A DNA stretch of 64,000 bases from Lelliottia sp. WAP21 (GCF_020532665.2 NZ_JAIWPG020000001.1:1-64000); one strand, 5' to 3'. Positions 36,165-45,674 are shown, numbered from the stretch's first letter. Numbers and translations: made by a program. The notes: generated by a model from the letters alone, not told the origin.

Positions 36165-37696
36165 CCGCTGAACACCGCAATGGCCTGTTGCAGACGCGTC
36201 GTCCGCTGCGTCAGGTGCGTTGCGGCGCTGGTGACGTTATCGACCATGGCGGTGTTGTTATTCGTCATCACGCCAATACGCGAGATTGACGCGTTTATCA
36301 GGGTGAGCGCCTGGGTCTGCTCTTGTGTCGCATGGCCGATCTCTTTAATAAGCGATGACATTTGCAGTACATTGCCGACCATGGCGGTCAGATGGGTTTC
36401 CGTTTGTTCCACCATATTGACCCCGGCGTTCACGCTGGCGACGTTTTTCTCGATAAGCGTTTTGATCTCTTTCGCGGCTGATGCAGAGTGCTGAGCCAGA
36501 TTACGCACCTCTGCTGCCACCACGGCAAATCCACGACCTGCCTCCCCGGCCCGGGCGGCCTCCACCGCAGCGTTCAGGGCCAGAATATTCGTCTGAAAGG
36601 CAATGCGATCGATAACACCAATGATGTCGACAATCTGGCTATTGTCTTTCGACACCGACTGCATCATACCAATGGTTTTCTGCATGATGGCTTCACCGTG
36701 ACGCGCGCTGTCACTGGTTCGGTCCGCCATACCGATCGCTTCTGCGGCGGTGTCGGCGGTTTGTTGGACGGCGCTGGCGATCTCTTCAACGGCAGCCGCG
36801 GTTTGCTGTAAATCGCTTGCCGTCTCTTCGGAACGCGCCTGCAAGGATGTGCCTTCTTTGGCGACCTGCTGACTTATTTGACGGATACCCGTTATTTGTG
36901 CACCGACATCATCCACCAGAGATCGTAAATTTAATCCCGACTGATTAACCAGCCGCATCATCATGCCAATTTCGTCCACCCGATCAAAATGTTCATAGCC
37001 TGTTTTACGCCCGGAAACCACATGTTGCATCTTCCGCACAATAGCATTGATGGGCCGCGTGATTTGAGTATGCAGATAAACCTGCAATAAAAAGAACATC
37101 CCGATTAATACACCTCCCATCATCACGCCTTTGGGTAATAAAAAAACCACCAACAGGGTCATGATTGACGTGATAAGGAGAGCGTAATTAACTCTTTTTG
37201 CAGTGCTAAGACGTTTAAAGAGTGAAAGAAAAGAGAAAACGCCCCGATGAACCAGTAGCCCTTTATAAAATCGATGATGTTTTAATTCATTATTTCTGAC
37301 ACGTTGATAAAGTTTCTCGCTGGCTTCGATTTCGTCTCGTTGGGGAACGTGGCGAACCGAGATATAGCCTGTTAACGCGTCATTCTGATAGACGGGCGTA
37401 ACGTTTGCCCGAACCCAGTAGTGATCGCCATTCGCGCGGCGGTTCTTCACCAGACCTGTCCAGCTCTGGCCTTGCTGCAGCGTGTACCACATATCACCAA
37501 AAGCTTCTGCCGGCATGTCAGGATGGCGGATCAGATTATGCGGCTCGCCGAGCAGGTGCTCTTCTTTATAACCGCTGGCTTCAATAAATGCCGAGTTTGC
37601 GTAAGAAATGTGGCTGTGCGTGTTTGTGGTCGACATTAACGTCGCGCCATCGTTAAGCAAATACTCGTTTTGTGTAACAGGAGTGTTATTTCTCAT
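36161..37696 (-). CDS. Aer-like PAS-containing chemoreceptor
   Basis: A 511-residue energy-taxis receptor of the Aer type. From the start at 37696 ([17 protein letters not shown]) the PAS domain covers about residues 1-115, with [40 protein letters not shown] and [20 protein letters not shown], which match the FAD-binding PAS of Aer. A membrane hairpin follows ([35 protein letters not shown]), then a HAMP segment ([17 protein letters not shown]) and the signalling helix bundle with the tip region [20 protein letters not shown]. No CheR/CheB-tethering pentapeptide is present. Codons upstream of 37696 extend an open frame but lack a ribosome site and Aer similarity. It is probably a second Aer paralogue sensing redox or respiratory state. 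Confidence 0.88.
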   Translation of the reverse strand: MRNNTPVTQNEYLLNDGATLMSTTNTHSHISYANSAFIEASGYKEEHLLGEPHNLIRHPDMPAEAFGDMWYTLQQGQSWTGLVKNRRANGDHYWVRANVTPVYQNDALTGYISVRHVPQRDEIEASEKLYQRVRNNELKHHRFYKGLLVHRGVFSFLSLFKRLSTAKRVNYALLITSIMTLLVVFLLPKGVMMGGVLIGMFFLLQVYLHTQITRPINAIVRKMQHVVSGRKTGYEHFDRVDEIGMMMRLVNQSGLNLRSLVDDVGAQITGIRQISQQVAKEGTSLQARSEETASDLQQTAAAVEEIASAVQQTADTAAEAIGMADRTSDSARHGEAIMQKTIGMMQSVSKDNSQIVDIIGVIDRIAFQTNILALNAAVEAARAGEAGRGFAVVAAEVRNLAQHSASAAKEIKTLIEKNVASVNAGVNMVEQTETHLTAMVGNVLQMSSLIKEIGHATQEQTQALTLINASISRIGVMTNNNTAMVDNVTSAATHLTQRTTRLQQAIAVFSG

Positions 37697-38147
37697 GAAA
37701 GACGCCATGGTGATAGCAAAAATATAAGAAGCCGCCCGAAAAATGTTCAGGTATGGAAAAATAAATACGATGTTATTTCTGACTGCGCATTCTTTCATAA
37801 AAAGGGGTTAATAAGAAAGAACCCGAATTAACTATTTTTTATAATGATTGCCCGGCCCTGTAATAAAAATGAAATCTAACCTGCTTGCCAAAAACAGCAT
37901 CCATGTGATTGCTTGACTTAAGCTAAATATAAAGTGAAACATCACCACCTGGCAAAAAAAGAGGCATCGAATCGCTGTTTCTCTTGCGGGTGTAACGCAT
38001 GGTACCAGCCCCTTTGTTAATCCGTGCATTCATGCTGCCCTGAAGGGTATTTCTGATTTATGGGAAACTAAATGTAAATTAATTGTTTCTCAGAGGTGAA
38101 ATCGCCCTTTAATAATGGCGACATGTTTAGTCTAACGAGAACACAAC
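37697..38147. other. Divergent intergenic region before the salvage cluster
   Basis: About 450 bases without a convincing gene separate the chemoreceptor from the flavin monooxygenase gene. It must hold the promoter of the eight-gene cluster. The stretch is AT-rich from 37700 to 37900 and again from 38050 to 38120. I looked for a sigma-28 promoter for the receptor and saw none. For the cluster, control by CysB or Cbl under sulfur limitation would be expected, but those sites are too degenerate to call by eye. Confidence 0.4.
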
Positions 38148-39137
38148 ATGTCCTGGCGAATCAGCATTCTGGATAAAAGTCCCGTAGCGGACAACGAAAC
38201 CGCCGCCGATGCGCTGGCGCGGACCTTGAGCCTGGCGAAACAGGCAGAGGCGCTGGGGTATCATCGATTCTGGATTGCCGAACATCACAATACTTCTCAG
38301 CTTGCCAGCCCGTCACCTGAGTTGCTCATCGCGTGGATCCTGGGCCAGACAAAACATATTCGAGTCGGGTCCGGCGGCGTGATGCTGCAACACTACAGCC
38401 CCTATAAGGTGGCGGAAAATTTCAACGTGCTGGCGGCCATTGCCCCGGGCCGCGTGGATTTAGGTGTCGGGAAAGCGCCCGGGGGGTTACCGCTGTCGAC
38501 GCGGGCATTGCAGCAGGGGCAGCATCCCGGGGAGAAGGGCAGCTTCGCGGAGCAACTCACCCAACTCAACGGCTGGTTAACGCCCTCTGAGGACGAATTA
38601 CGCGCCACGCCACAGCCCGCCATACCGGCACAGGGATTTTTACTGGGTGCCAGTACGGAAAGTGCGCTGCTGGCCGCATCCCTGAACTGGAATTTCGTTT
38701 TTGCTGCGCACCTCAACGGCGACCCGGCGCTACTGCGTGAGGTCATCACAACCTGGCAGGCCAACAGTGCCCGTGAGACGATCGTTGCGGTGCAGGCCGT
38801 TGTTGCGCCGACGAAGTCGGAAGCCGAGGCGCTGGCACAAAAGGTGGAAGTGTGGGGCGTTGAGCTGGAAAACGGACAGCGCGTTACCGTCGCCAGCGAG
38901 GAGCAAGCGTATGCCTTTGCGCGTCAGGCGGGGAGTGAGCCTGTGCGGATCGCTCGTCGGGCGCAATCCTTGCTGGCTGGAACCGCAGAGGTTGTCGTCG
39001 ACAGGCTCAATACCCTGCACGAAACCTGGGGTATTGATGAATTCATTATTGATACACCGATGGCGAAGGGGGATGCCCGGGTCCGGTCACTGCGCCTGCT
39101 CGCTGAGGCAAAATGGGCCGCGGAGGTGCGGGTATGA
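38148..39137 (+). CDS. Luciferase-like flavin monooxygenase (CmoO/MsnO8-type)
   Basis: A 329-residue single-component subunit of the bacterial luciferase fold, opening MSWRISILDKSPVADNETAA. Typical motifs are YHRFWIAEHHNTSQLASPSP (the W-x-E-H-H of the family), RVGSGGVMLQHYSPYKVAE, GRVDLGVGKAPGG and the C-terminal WGIDEFIIDTPMA. It needs reduced flavin from a partner reductase. It is the first gene of a cluster whose set of genes matches the Bacillus ytm/cmo locus, where CmoO (YtmO) has the same family and place. The stop overlaps the next start (ATGA). Its role in oxygenolytic attack on S-modified cysteine is inferred from context. Confidence 0.85.
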   Translation: MSWRISILDKSPVADNETAADALARTLSLAKQAEALGYHRFWIAEHHNTSQLASPSPELLIAWILGQTKHIRVGSGGVMLQHYSPYKVAENFNVLAAIAPGRVDLGVGKAPGGLPLSTRALQQGQHPGEKGSFAEQLTQLNGWLTPSEDELRATPQPAIPAQGFLLGASTESALLAASLNWNFVFAAHLNGDPALLREVITTWQANSARETIVAVQAVVAPTKSEAEALAQKVEVWGVELENGQRVTVASEEQAYAFARQAGSEPVRIARRAQSLLAGTAEVVVDRLNTLHETWGIDEFIIDTPMAKGDARVRSLRLLAEAKWAAEVRV

Positions 39138-40255
39138 GCTTCGGCCAACAACTGATCGACTGGCGTCGCGAGCTGCATGAACATCCTGAACTATCTGGGG
39201 AAGAGGTGCAGACAACGGCACGTTTACGCCAGTGGCTGACTGCCGCGGATATCCGGGTGCTACCTTACGATTTGCCCACCGGCGTGGTGGCGGAAATTGG
39301 CTCAGGCCCTAAGCAGATCGCGCTGCGTGCAGATATTGATGCACTCCCGATCGTGGAGCGCAGTGGGGTCACGTTTAGCTCGCAAAATCCTGGCGTGATG
39401 CACGCCTGCGGACACGATATCCACACCAGCGTCATGCTGGGCGCCGCACTGCGGTTAAAAGACCGCGAAGCCGCGTTACCGGGGCGCGTGCGCCTGCTTT
39501 TTCAGCCCGCAGAAGAGAATTTTGGCGGGGCAAAAACCCTGGTGCGAGCAGGGGCGCTGAAGGACATCAGCGCCATTTTTGGTATGCACAATGAACCCGG
39601 TTTACCGGTGGGGGCTTTTGCCACCCGTGGCGGCCCGTTTTACGCCAATGTCGATCGTTTTGTTATTCGCGTCACCGGGAAAGGCGCTCATGCCGCGCGT
39701 CCTCATGAAGGTACGGATGCGATAGTCATCACCAGTCAATTAGTGACGGCGCTTCAGAGCGTCGCGAGCCGTAACGTTAATACGCTTGATTCCGTGGTCC
39801 TGAGCGTTACCCGCATAACGGGGGGCAACACCTGGAATGTGCTCCCGGAAAACGTCGAACTGGAAGGCACCCTGCGTACGCATCGGACCGAGGTTCAGCA
39901 GCAGGTAAAAGGGCGCGTCCAGGAGATTGCCGCCGGTTTTGCCAGCGCCTTTAACGCCCAGATCGATATCACCTGGTATGCCGGGCCAACCGCTTTAGTG
40001 AATGACGAACGGTGGGCCGACTTCGCCACCGCCGTAGCGCGGGAAACAGGCTACGAAACCCGGCATGCGGAACTGCACATGGGAGGCGAAGATTTTGCCG
40101 TCTATCTGCAGCATATCCCCGGCGCGTTCGTCAGCATCGGGAGTGCCAGTCCGTTTGGTTTACATCATCCGGCCTTCAATCCTGACGAGGCCCTCATCGA
40201 ACCCGCCGCCCGCTATTTTGCCCGGCTGGCCGAAAAAGCATTACAGCAAATCTAA
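39134..40255 (+). CDS. M20-family amidohydrolase (SndA/YxeP-like N-acyl amino acid deacylase)
   Basis: A 373-residue metallopeptidase-fold hydrolase of the IAL/ILR1-HipO group. The start at 39134 overlaps the upstream TGA and reads MSFGQQLIDWRRELHEHPEL. Metal ligands and catalytic residues are visible: IALRADIDALPI, VMHACGHDIHTSVMLG (Cys and His ligands), FQPAEENFGGAK (Glu pair), FGMHNEPGLPVG and the closing HMGGEDFAVYL. Family members remove acyl groups from N-acyl amino acids. In the Bacillus pathways SndA and YxeP deacetylate N-acetylcysteine derivatives, which fits the acetyltransferase present four genes on. Confidence 0.88.
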   Translation: MSFGQQLIDWRRELHEHPELSGEEVQTTARLRQWLTAADIRVLPYDLPTGVVAEIGSGPKQIALRADIDALPIVERSGVTFSSQNPGVMHACGHDIHTSVMLGAALRLKDREAALPGRVRLLFQPAEENFGGAKTLVRAGALKDISAIFGMHNEPGLPVGAFATRGGPFYANVDRFVIRVTGKGAHAARPHEGTDAIVITSQLVTALQSVASRNVNTLDSVVLSVTRITGGNTWNVLPENVELEGTLRTHRTEVQQQVKGRVQEIAAGFASAFNAQIDITWYAGPTALVNDERWADFATAVARETGYETRHAELHMGGEDFAVYLQHIPGAFVSIGSASPFGLHHPAFNPDEALIEPAARYFARLAEKALQQI

Positions 40256-40270
40256 CGTTCAGAGGTGACT

Positions 40271-41587
40271 ATGTCAGCAACACGACAACTGCGTTTGGGA
40301 ACCATTTTGCACGGTGCGTCCGGGAATATGTCGGCCTGGCGTCACCCGGCGGCGGTCGCCGACGCGAGCATTAACTTTGCGTTTGTTAAAGAGACTGCGC
40401 GTAAAGCGGAAGAGGGGAAACTGGATTTTCTGTTTGTCGCCGACGGACTGTATATCAATGAAAAATCCCTCCCCCATTTTTTAAATCGCTTTGAGCCGCT
40501 GACGGTCTTGTCTGCGCTGGCAAGCCTGACCACGCGCCTGGGTCTGGTCGGCACTTTATCGACCTCCTATAGCGAGCCGTTCACTGTGGCACGCCAGTTC
40601 GCCAGCCTCGATCATCTGAGCCAGGGGCGCGCGGGGTGGAATGTGGTGACCTCGCCGCTGGAAGGTTCGGCTAAAAATTTCTCACGGGAAAAGCATCCTG
40701 AACACGCGCTGCGCTACCGGATTGCTGACGAATACCTGGACGTGGTGAAAGGGCTGTGGGATTCGTGGGAAGAGGATGCGTTTGTGCGTAATAAAGAGAG
40801 TGGTCAGTTCTTTGAACCACAAAAATTACATCCGCTCGATCATCGGGGTGATTTTTTCCAGGTCGCCGGGCCGTTGAATATCGGCCGCACACCGCAAGGT
40901 CGTCCGATTGTGTTTCAGGCTGGCGCATCGGACGACGGTAAAAGATTAGCGGCGAAACATGCAGATGCCATCTTCACCCATCATGAGACTCTGGAGGATG
41001 CCCAGGCGTTTTATCGCGATGTGAAGCAGCAGCTGGAAAGCCATGGTCGTCGGGCCGATGCCTTAAAGATATTCCAGGGCGTGAGCGTCATTGTCGGTAA
41101 AGATGCGGCGGACGTTGAGCAGCAATACCAGACCACCGCCGCGCTGGTCTCCATCAAGGACGCGCTTAATTATCTGGGGCGTTATTTTGAGCATCACGAT
41201 TTCAGTCAGTATCCGCTTGACGCACCTTTCCCGGATGTCGGTGACTTAGGGCAAAACAGTTTCCGAAGCACCACCGATGAAATTAAACGTCATGCCCGTG
41301 AACGGCAGCTCACGCTGCGCCAGGTCGCACTGGAAGCCGCATCCCCGCGCCCGCGCTTTTCCGGCACGCCACAGGAGGTGGCTGACGGGTTGCAAGCGTG
41401 GTTTGACGCCTGTGCCGCAGACGGTTTCATTATTCAGGGCGGCACGCCGGACACGTTCCCGCGCTTTGTCGATACGGTGATCCCGGTGCTGCAGGCGCGC
41501 GGCCTGTTCCGAACCGATTATCCGGGCACCACGCTGCGTGAAAGTCTGGGGCTGGAACTGCCTCAAAATCAATACACACAACAATAA
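40271..41587 (+). CDS. NtaA/SnaA/DszA-family FMN-dependent monooxygenase (CmoJ/YxeK-like)
   Basis: A 438-residue flavin-dependent monooxygenase with the luciferase fold of the nitrilotriacetate and dibenzothiophene-sulfone group. The start at 40271 has AGAGGTG upstream. Characteristic segments are [75 protein letters not shown] and [20 protein letters not shown]. YxeK and CmoJ, in the same family, use FMNH2 and oxygen to cleave the C-S bond of N-acetylated S-succino- or S-alkylcysteine. That reaction is the best hypothesis here, from family and neighbours together. A separate flavin reductase is needed. Confidence 0.87.
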   Translation: MSATRQLRLGTILHGASGNMSAWRHPAAVADASINFAFVKETARKAEEGKLDFLFVADGLYINEKSLPHFLNRFEPLTVLSALASLTTRLGLVGTLSTSYSEPFTVARQFASLDHLSQGRAGWNVVTSPLEGSAKNFSREKHPEHALRYRIADEYLDVVKGLWDSWEEDAFVRNKESGQFFEPQKLHPLDHRGDFFQVAGPLNIGRTPQGRPIVFQAGASDDGKRLAAKHADAIFTHHETLEDAQAFYRDVKQQLESHGRRADALKIFQGVSVIVGKDAADVEQQYQTTAALVSIKDALNYLGRYFEHHDFSQYPLDAPFPDVGDLGQNSFRSTTDEIKRHARERQLTLRQVALEAASPRPRFSGTPQEVADGLQAWFDACAADGFIIQGGTPDTFPRFVDTVIPVLQARGLFRTDYPGTTLRESLGLELPQNQYTQQ

Positions 41588-41599
41588 GAGACACCCGCT

Positions 41600-42532
41600 A
41601 TGCAGAAATCATCGCTTGTTCTGGCGCTCACGCTCGCCTTTACCCCGGCTGTCTGGGCAGAAAATGTAAACATCAACGGCACGGGGGTGAGTCTTGAAGC
41701 CAATAAAACCCCCATCAATACCGTGAAAAATAGCGCAGCGGTCGCGCAATTACCCAGGGATTATCGCTTTGCGCACCCGGGCAAATTCACCGTTGCGGTG
41801 GCGGCGCTTAACTCCCCGCCCTTAACCGTATTTTCGGATGACAATAAAACGTTGCTGGGCAGCGAAGTGGATGTTGCCCGGCTGGTTGCGGATAGCCTGG
41901 GGCTGGAGCTGAACGTGGTGCCCACCTCGTGGGAAGACTGGCCGCTGGGCGTTGCCTCCGGTAAATACGACGCCGCCATTAGCAACATCACGGTGACCAA
42001 AGAGCGCAAAGAGAAATTTGATTTTGCGACTTACCGTAAAGACTCGCTGGGTTTTTATGTGAAATCGACCAGCCCGATCGCCCATATCGACAAGGCTGAA
42101 GACATTGCTGGCCTGCGGATTATTGTCGGTTCAGGCACCAATCAGGAGGCGATACTGCTGGCGTGGAATGCTGAAAACCTCAAGAAAGGTCTGAAGCCTT
42201 TTACTCCGGTCTATACCAAAGACGATGCCGCGCAAACCCTGGCGATTCAGTCCGGACGAGCGGACGCTTTTTTCGGTCCTAACGTCATTGGGGCCTGGAA
42301 AGCGGCGCTGACCGGTAAAACCAAATTGGTGGGCAGCGTCGACGGTGGCTGGCCGAAGGCCGCGCATATTGCCGTGACCCTGAAGAAGGGCAGTGGGCTG
42401 GCTGAGCCAGTGCAGACTGCGCTCAACGGCGTCATTCAAAACGGGGATTACGACAAAGTCCTCAATCGTTGGGGAGAAGGCGTCGAGCGTATCCCGCATT
42501 CAGAACTGAATCCTGCCGGCCTCGGCGACTAA
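41600..42532 (+). CDS. Polar amino-acid ABC transporter substrate-binding protein 1
   Basis: A 310-residue family 3 periplasmic binding protein with signal peptide MQKSSLVLALTLAFTPAVWA. The mature part contains VAALNSPPLTVFSDDNKTLL, VDVARLVADSLGLELNVVPT, WEDWPLGVASGKYDAAISNI and VTKERKEKFDFATYRKDSLG, the usual ligand-cleft regions of cystine and amino-acid receptors. It is strongly similar to the second binding protein at 44747, especially through SWEDWPLG and RKEKFDFATYR, so the two are paralogues. Twin binding proteins with one channel recall TcyJ/TcyK in Bacillus. Confidence 0.88.
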   Translation: MQKSSLVLALTLAFTPAVWAENVNINGTGVSLEANKTPINTVKNSAAVAQLPRDYRFAHPGKFTVAVAALNSPPLTVFSDDNKTLLGSEVDVARLVADSLGLELNVVPTSWEDWPLGVASGKYDAAISNITVTKERKEKFDFATYRKDSLGFYVKSTSPIAHIDKAEDIAGLRIIVGSGTNQEAILLAWNAENLKKGLKPFTPVYTKDDAAQTLAIQSGRADAFFGPNVIGAWKAALTGKTKLVGSVDGGWPKAAHIAVTLKKGSGLAEPVQTALNGVIQNGDYDKVLNRWGEGVERIPHSELNPAGLGD

Positions 42533-42541
42533 GGAGATCCC

Positions 42542-43051
42542 ATGAACGATCTTTATCGCGACGTTTCCCCCGAGGATCCGCTGTTGCAACCCATTCTCGA
42601 AGGGTTATTTGGTGAGTATGCGGCCCGCTACGGCGATTACTTTTCAAAAGATGCCGAAGTGGAACTGACGGAATGGTATCTGCCGCCACAGGGATTATTC
42701 ATTGTGCTGGAGCGCGAGGGCGACATTATTGCCACTGGCGCTTATAAACCCCGCGATGAGCACACCGCAGAGATCAAACGTATCTGGACTCAGAAAACGC
42801 TGCGCCAGCAGGGACTGGCCGCGCGGTTAGTACAGGAGCTGGAGCGCAGGGCGGTGCTCGCAGGCTATAGCCAGATGTACCTCACCACCGGTTTTCGGCA
42901 GCCGGAGGCGGTCAGGCTTTATCTCAGCCAGGGCTACATGCCGCAGTTCGACCTGGAAAGAGATCCGGAAGAGTACAGCCAGCCGCCCTATGACGGACGG
43001 TTGCGTTTCACCAAAACGCTGGTGCGTGAAACGTTCAGCAAAACCGCATGA
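42542..43051 (+). CDS. GNAT-family N-acetyltransferase (SnaA/YxeL-like)
   Basis: A 169-residue GNAT enzyme. It opens MNDLYRDVSPEDPLLQPILE, and the acetyl-CoA loop is TQKTLRQQGLAARLVQELER; the adjoining strand reads MYLTTGFRQPEAVRLYLSQG. It lies inside the transport/monooxygenase cluster between a binding protein and the permease, and AAGGAGA precedes the ATG. In the Bacillus pathways SnaA and YxeL acetylate the alpha-amino group of S-modified cysteine before oxygenation, and this gene has the right family and company. The substrate is an inference. Confidence 0.85.
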   Translation: MNDLYRDVSPEDPLLQPILEGLFGEYAARYGDYFSKDAEVELTEWYLPPQGLFIVLEREGDIIATGAYKPRDEHTAEIKRIWTQKTLRQQGLAARLVQELERRAVLAGYSQMYLTTGFRQPEAVRLYLSQGYMPQFDLERDPEEYSQPPYDGRLRFTKTLVRETFSKTA

Positions 43052-43060
43052 GGAGCGACA

Positions 43061-43981
43061 ATGAACAACATTGAAACCATTAAAGTGGTCCCGGCGCGCT
43101 ACCCCTGGCGGACCGTCGGGGCCATTGTGGCGCTGTTTGTGCTGGCCGTGGTCATTCAGTCGGTCGCCTTTAATCCACGCTGGGAGTGGGGCGTGTTTGC
43201 CCGCTGGTTTTTTGATCCGGTGATTCTCGAAGGGCTGGGGCAAACCCTGCTGCTGACGCTGATCGCCACGCTGCTCAGCGTCGTCTTTGGCGGGATTCTG
43301 GCGCTGGCCAGACTGTCGTCGTCGTGGTTACTGAGCGGGCTGGCATTTGGTTATATCTGGCTGTTCCGTTCGCTACCGCTGATTGTGGTACTGATCATTC
43401 TCTATAACTTCTCTTATCTTTACGACACGCTCTCGCTCGGCGTGCCCTTTACCCGTCTGACATGGGGGAGCTTCGAGACCATTAACGTGCTCGGACAGTT
43501 TTCTACCGCAGTGGTAGGGCTGACGCTGGTGCAAAGCGCCTATACCGCCGAGATCGTTCGCGGGGGATTTTTAGGGGTCGACCACGGTCAGTATGAAGCC
43601 GCCGCCGCGCTGGGTTTACCGGCATGGCGCCGCACCGTGCGTATCATCCTGCCGCAGGCATTGCGCACGATTTTGCCTGCTGGATTTAACGAAATTATCA
43701 GCCTGGCGAAGGGAACGGCGATGGTTTATGTGCTGGCGATGCCGGAACTGTTCTACACCATCCAGATGATTTACAACCGCACGCAGGAAGTGATCCCGCT
43801 GCTGATGGTGGGCGCAGTCTGGTATCTGGTTATCACTACTCTGCTGTCAATCGTCCAGCATAGCGTTGAGCGCGCTCTGGCCCGCAGTGAACGCCGTTCG
43901 GCGGTGAATACCGCCCGTTCGACCCATCGTACCCGTGACGTCACCCCAACACAGGAGCCCGTCCATGTCAGCCTCTCCTGA
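43061..43981 (+). CDS. Amino-acid ABC transporter permease
   Basis: A 306-residue HisM-type permease, longer than the typical 220-250 residues because of extra N- and C-terminal segments. Membrane segments include TVGAIVALFVLAVVIQSVAF, TLLLTLIATLLSVVFGGILA and the conserved loop GQYEAAAALGLPAWRRTVRI, which is the EAA coupling motif, followed by QALRTILPAGFNEIISLAKG. The single permease presumably forms a homodimer with the ATPase at 43965. AGGAG precedes the ATG, nine bases after the acetyltransferase stop, and its 3' end overlaps the ATPase gene by 17 bases. Confidence 0.9.
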   Translation: MNNIETIKVVPARYPWRTVGAIVALFVLAVVIQSVAFNPRWEWGVFARWFFDPVILEGLGQTLLLTLIATLLSVVFGGILALARLSSSWLLSGLAFGYIWLFRSLPLIVVLIILYNFSYLYDTLSLGVPFTRLTWGSFETINVLGQFSTAVVGLTLVQSAYTAEIVRGGFLGVDHGQYEAAAALGLPAWRRTVRIILPQALRTILPAGFNEIISLAKGTAMVYVLAMPELFYTIQMIYNRTQEVIPLLMVGAVWYLVITTLLSIVQHSVERALARSERRSAVNTARSTHRTRDVTPTQEPVHVSLS

Positions 43982-44738
43982 AGGACATATTTCAATTACT
44001 GGCGTCAGCAAATTTTTCGGACGTCACAAAGCGCTGGATAACGTCTCGCTTGAGATTCCCCCAGGTTCAGTCACCGTCATCCTGGGGCCGTCCGGTTCGG
44101 GCAAATCTACGCTTCTGCGCACCATTAATCATCTTGAGCGCGTCGACGAGGGGTTTATCCAGATTGATGGTGATTACATTGGTTATCGTCGCCAGGGCAA
44201 CACGCTTTATGAGCTGAAAGAAAAAGAGATTCTGAAGCAGCGTATCAACGTGGGCTATGTCTTTCAGAACTTCAACCTGTTTCCGCACCTGACGGTGCTT
44301 GAGAACCTGATTGAAGCTCCCATTGCGCATAAAAAACTGAGCCGGAAAGCGGCGGTGGAGCGTGCGTACGGGCTGCTTGACGTCGTGGGTTTACGAGATA
44401 AAGCCGATGCCTGGTCCCGTCATCTTTCCGGTGGACAGCAGCAGCGTATCGCCATCGCCCGCGCACTGGCCTTACGCCCACGGGTGATGCTATTTGACGA
44501 ACCCACCTCGGCGCTGGATCCGGAACTGGTCGGCGAAGTTCTAGACGTGATCAAAAAGCTGGCCCGATCCGGCACCACGCTGGTGGTCGTTACGCATGAA
44601 ATCGGCTTTGCCCGCGAAGTGGCCGATCAGGTGGTGTTTATGGTGGACGGAAAAATCGTCGAGCAGGGCAGCAGCGATGACGTCCTCAACCGACCATCGC
44701 ATGCGCGAACGCGCCAGTTTTTATCAAAAGTCTTGTAG
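43965..44738 (+). CDS. Amino-acid ABC transporter ATP-binding protein
   Basis: A 257-residue GlnQ/TcyN-type nucleotide-binding subunit. The start at 43965 is selected because AGGAG lies eight bases before it and the product opens MSASPEGHISITGVSKFFG. Walker A is LGPSGSGKSTLL, the Q-loop is VFQNFNLFPHLT, the signature is LSGGQQQRIAIARAL, Walker B is MLFDEPTSALDPE, and the switch His is in VVVTHEIGFAREVAD. An insertion IGYRRQGNTLYELKEKEILK after Walker A is typical of some cystine-type members. It overlaps the permease gene and is followed after eight bases by the second binding protein. Confidence 0.92.
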   Translation: MSASPEGHISITGVSKFFGRHKALDNVSLEIPPGSVTVILGPSGSGKSTLLRTINHLERVDEGFIQIDGDYIGYRRQGNTLYELKEKEILKQRINVGYVFQNFNLFPHLTVLENLIEAPIAHKKLSRKAAVERAYGLLDVVGLRDKADAWSRHLSGGQQQRIAIARALALRPRVMLFDEPTSALDPELVGEVLDVIKKLARSGTTLVVVTHEIGFAREVADQVVFMVDGKIVEQGSSDDVLNRPSHARTRQFLSKVL

Positions 44739-44746
44739 GAGCGCGC

Positions 44747-45634
44747 ATGAAATATGGATTACTGGCGCTGATCGGCGTCGCAACGGCCGGTCATGCCAGC
44801 CTGGATTTACACGCAAACGAGCAGCCGCTGCCCGTCACGCAGGATCCGCAGGCGATCTCGGCGATCCCAAAGGATTATCGCTTTGTCGAGCCGGGGACGC
44901 TGACGGTGGCGATTTCAGCCCTAAACTCTCCGCCGCTGGCGCTGCTTGCCAGCGATAACCGCACGCGGATCGGCAGTGACCCGGATATTGCCCGTTTGCT
45001 GGCCGGAAGTCTTGGCTTAAAGCTTAAGCTGGTGCCCACGGCCTGGGAAGACTGGCCGCTGGGCATCAGTGCCGGGCGTTATGATGTCGCCCTGGTGAAT
45101 ATTGCCGTGACCGAACAACGCAAAGAAAAGTTTGATTTCGCCACCTATCGCGTCGACTCGCTGGCTTTTTCGGTGAAATCCACCAGTAAGACTGTGCGCA
45201 TTGAGCGCGCGGCGGACCTGTCGGGCAAAAAGGTGATCGTCGGTTCAGGAACCAACCAGGAGCGGATTTTACTCGGCTGGAATGAGGAAAATAAACAAGC
45301 CGGACGCGAGCCTGCGCTGCCGGTATATCTGACGGATGACGCCTCGGGGAATTTGTATATTCAGTCTGGCAGGGCAGATGTGTTCTTTGGCCCTCAGTCG
45401 GTGTCTGCTTACAAAGCCGCACTGACCGGTAAAACCCGCGTTGTGGGCCTGGGGCCGAAGAAGGCGTTTGTCGCCACCACCACAAAAAAAGGAAATGGCC
45501 TTGTTTACGCCCTTCAGGCGGCAATCAATGGCGCGATACAGCGTGGTGAATACCAGACCGTGCTCGCGCGATGGGGGGAGCAAGGCGAGACGGTTTCCGG
45601 ATCGCAGGTCAACCCGCCCGGGATAACCTACTGA
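44747..45634 (+). CDS. Polar amino-acid ABC transporter substrate-binding protein 2
   Basis: A 295-residue family 3 periplasmic binding protein with signal peptide MKYGLLALIGVATAGHASLD. It repeats the landmarks of the binding protein at 41600: DYRFVEPGTLTVAISALNSP, PDIARLLAGSLGLKLKLVPT, WEDWPLGISAGRYDVALVNI and RKEKFDFATYRVDSLAFSVK. It is the last gene of the eight-gene cluster and ends 40 bases before the yncG-like gene. Two receptors for one permease suggest recognition of two related ligands, for example free and oxidised or differently S-substituted cysteines. Confidence 0.88.
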   Translation: MKYGLLALIGVATAGHASLDLHANEQPLPVTQDPQAISAIPKDYRFVEPGTLTVAISALNSPPLALLASDNRTRIGSDPDIARLLAGSLGLKLKLVPTAWEDWPLGISAGRYDVALVNIAVTEQRKEKFDFATYRVDSLAFSVKSTSKTVRIERAADLSGKKVIVGSGTNQERILLGWNEENKQAGREPALPVYLTDDASGNLYIQSGRADVFFGPQSVSAYKAALTGKTRVVGLGPKKAFVATTTKKGNGLVYALQAAINGAIQRGEYQTVLARWGEQGETVSGSQVNPPGITY

Positions 45635-45674
45635 AGCTGCTCTACACTTAACCTTTTATCAGTGTGGAGGCAGT

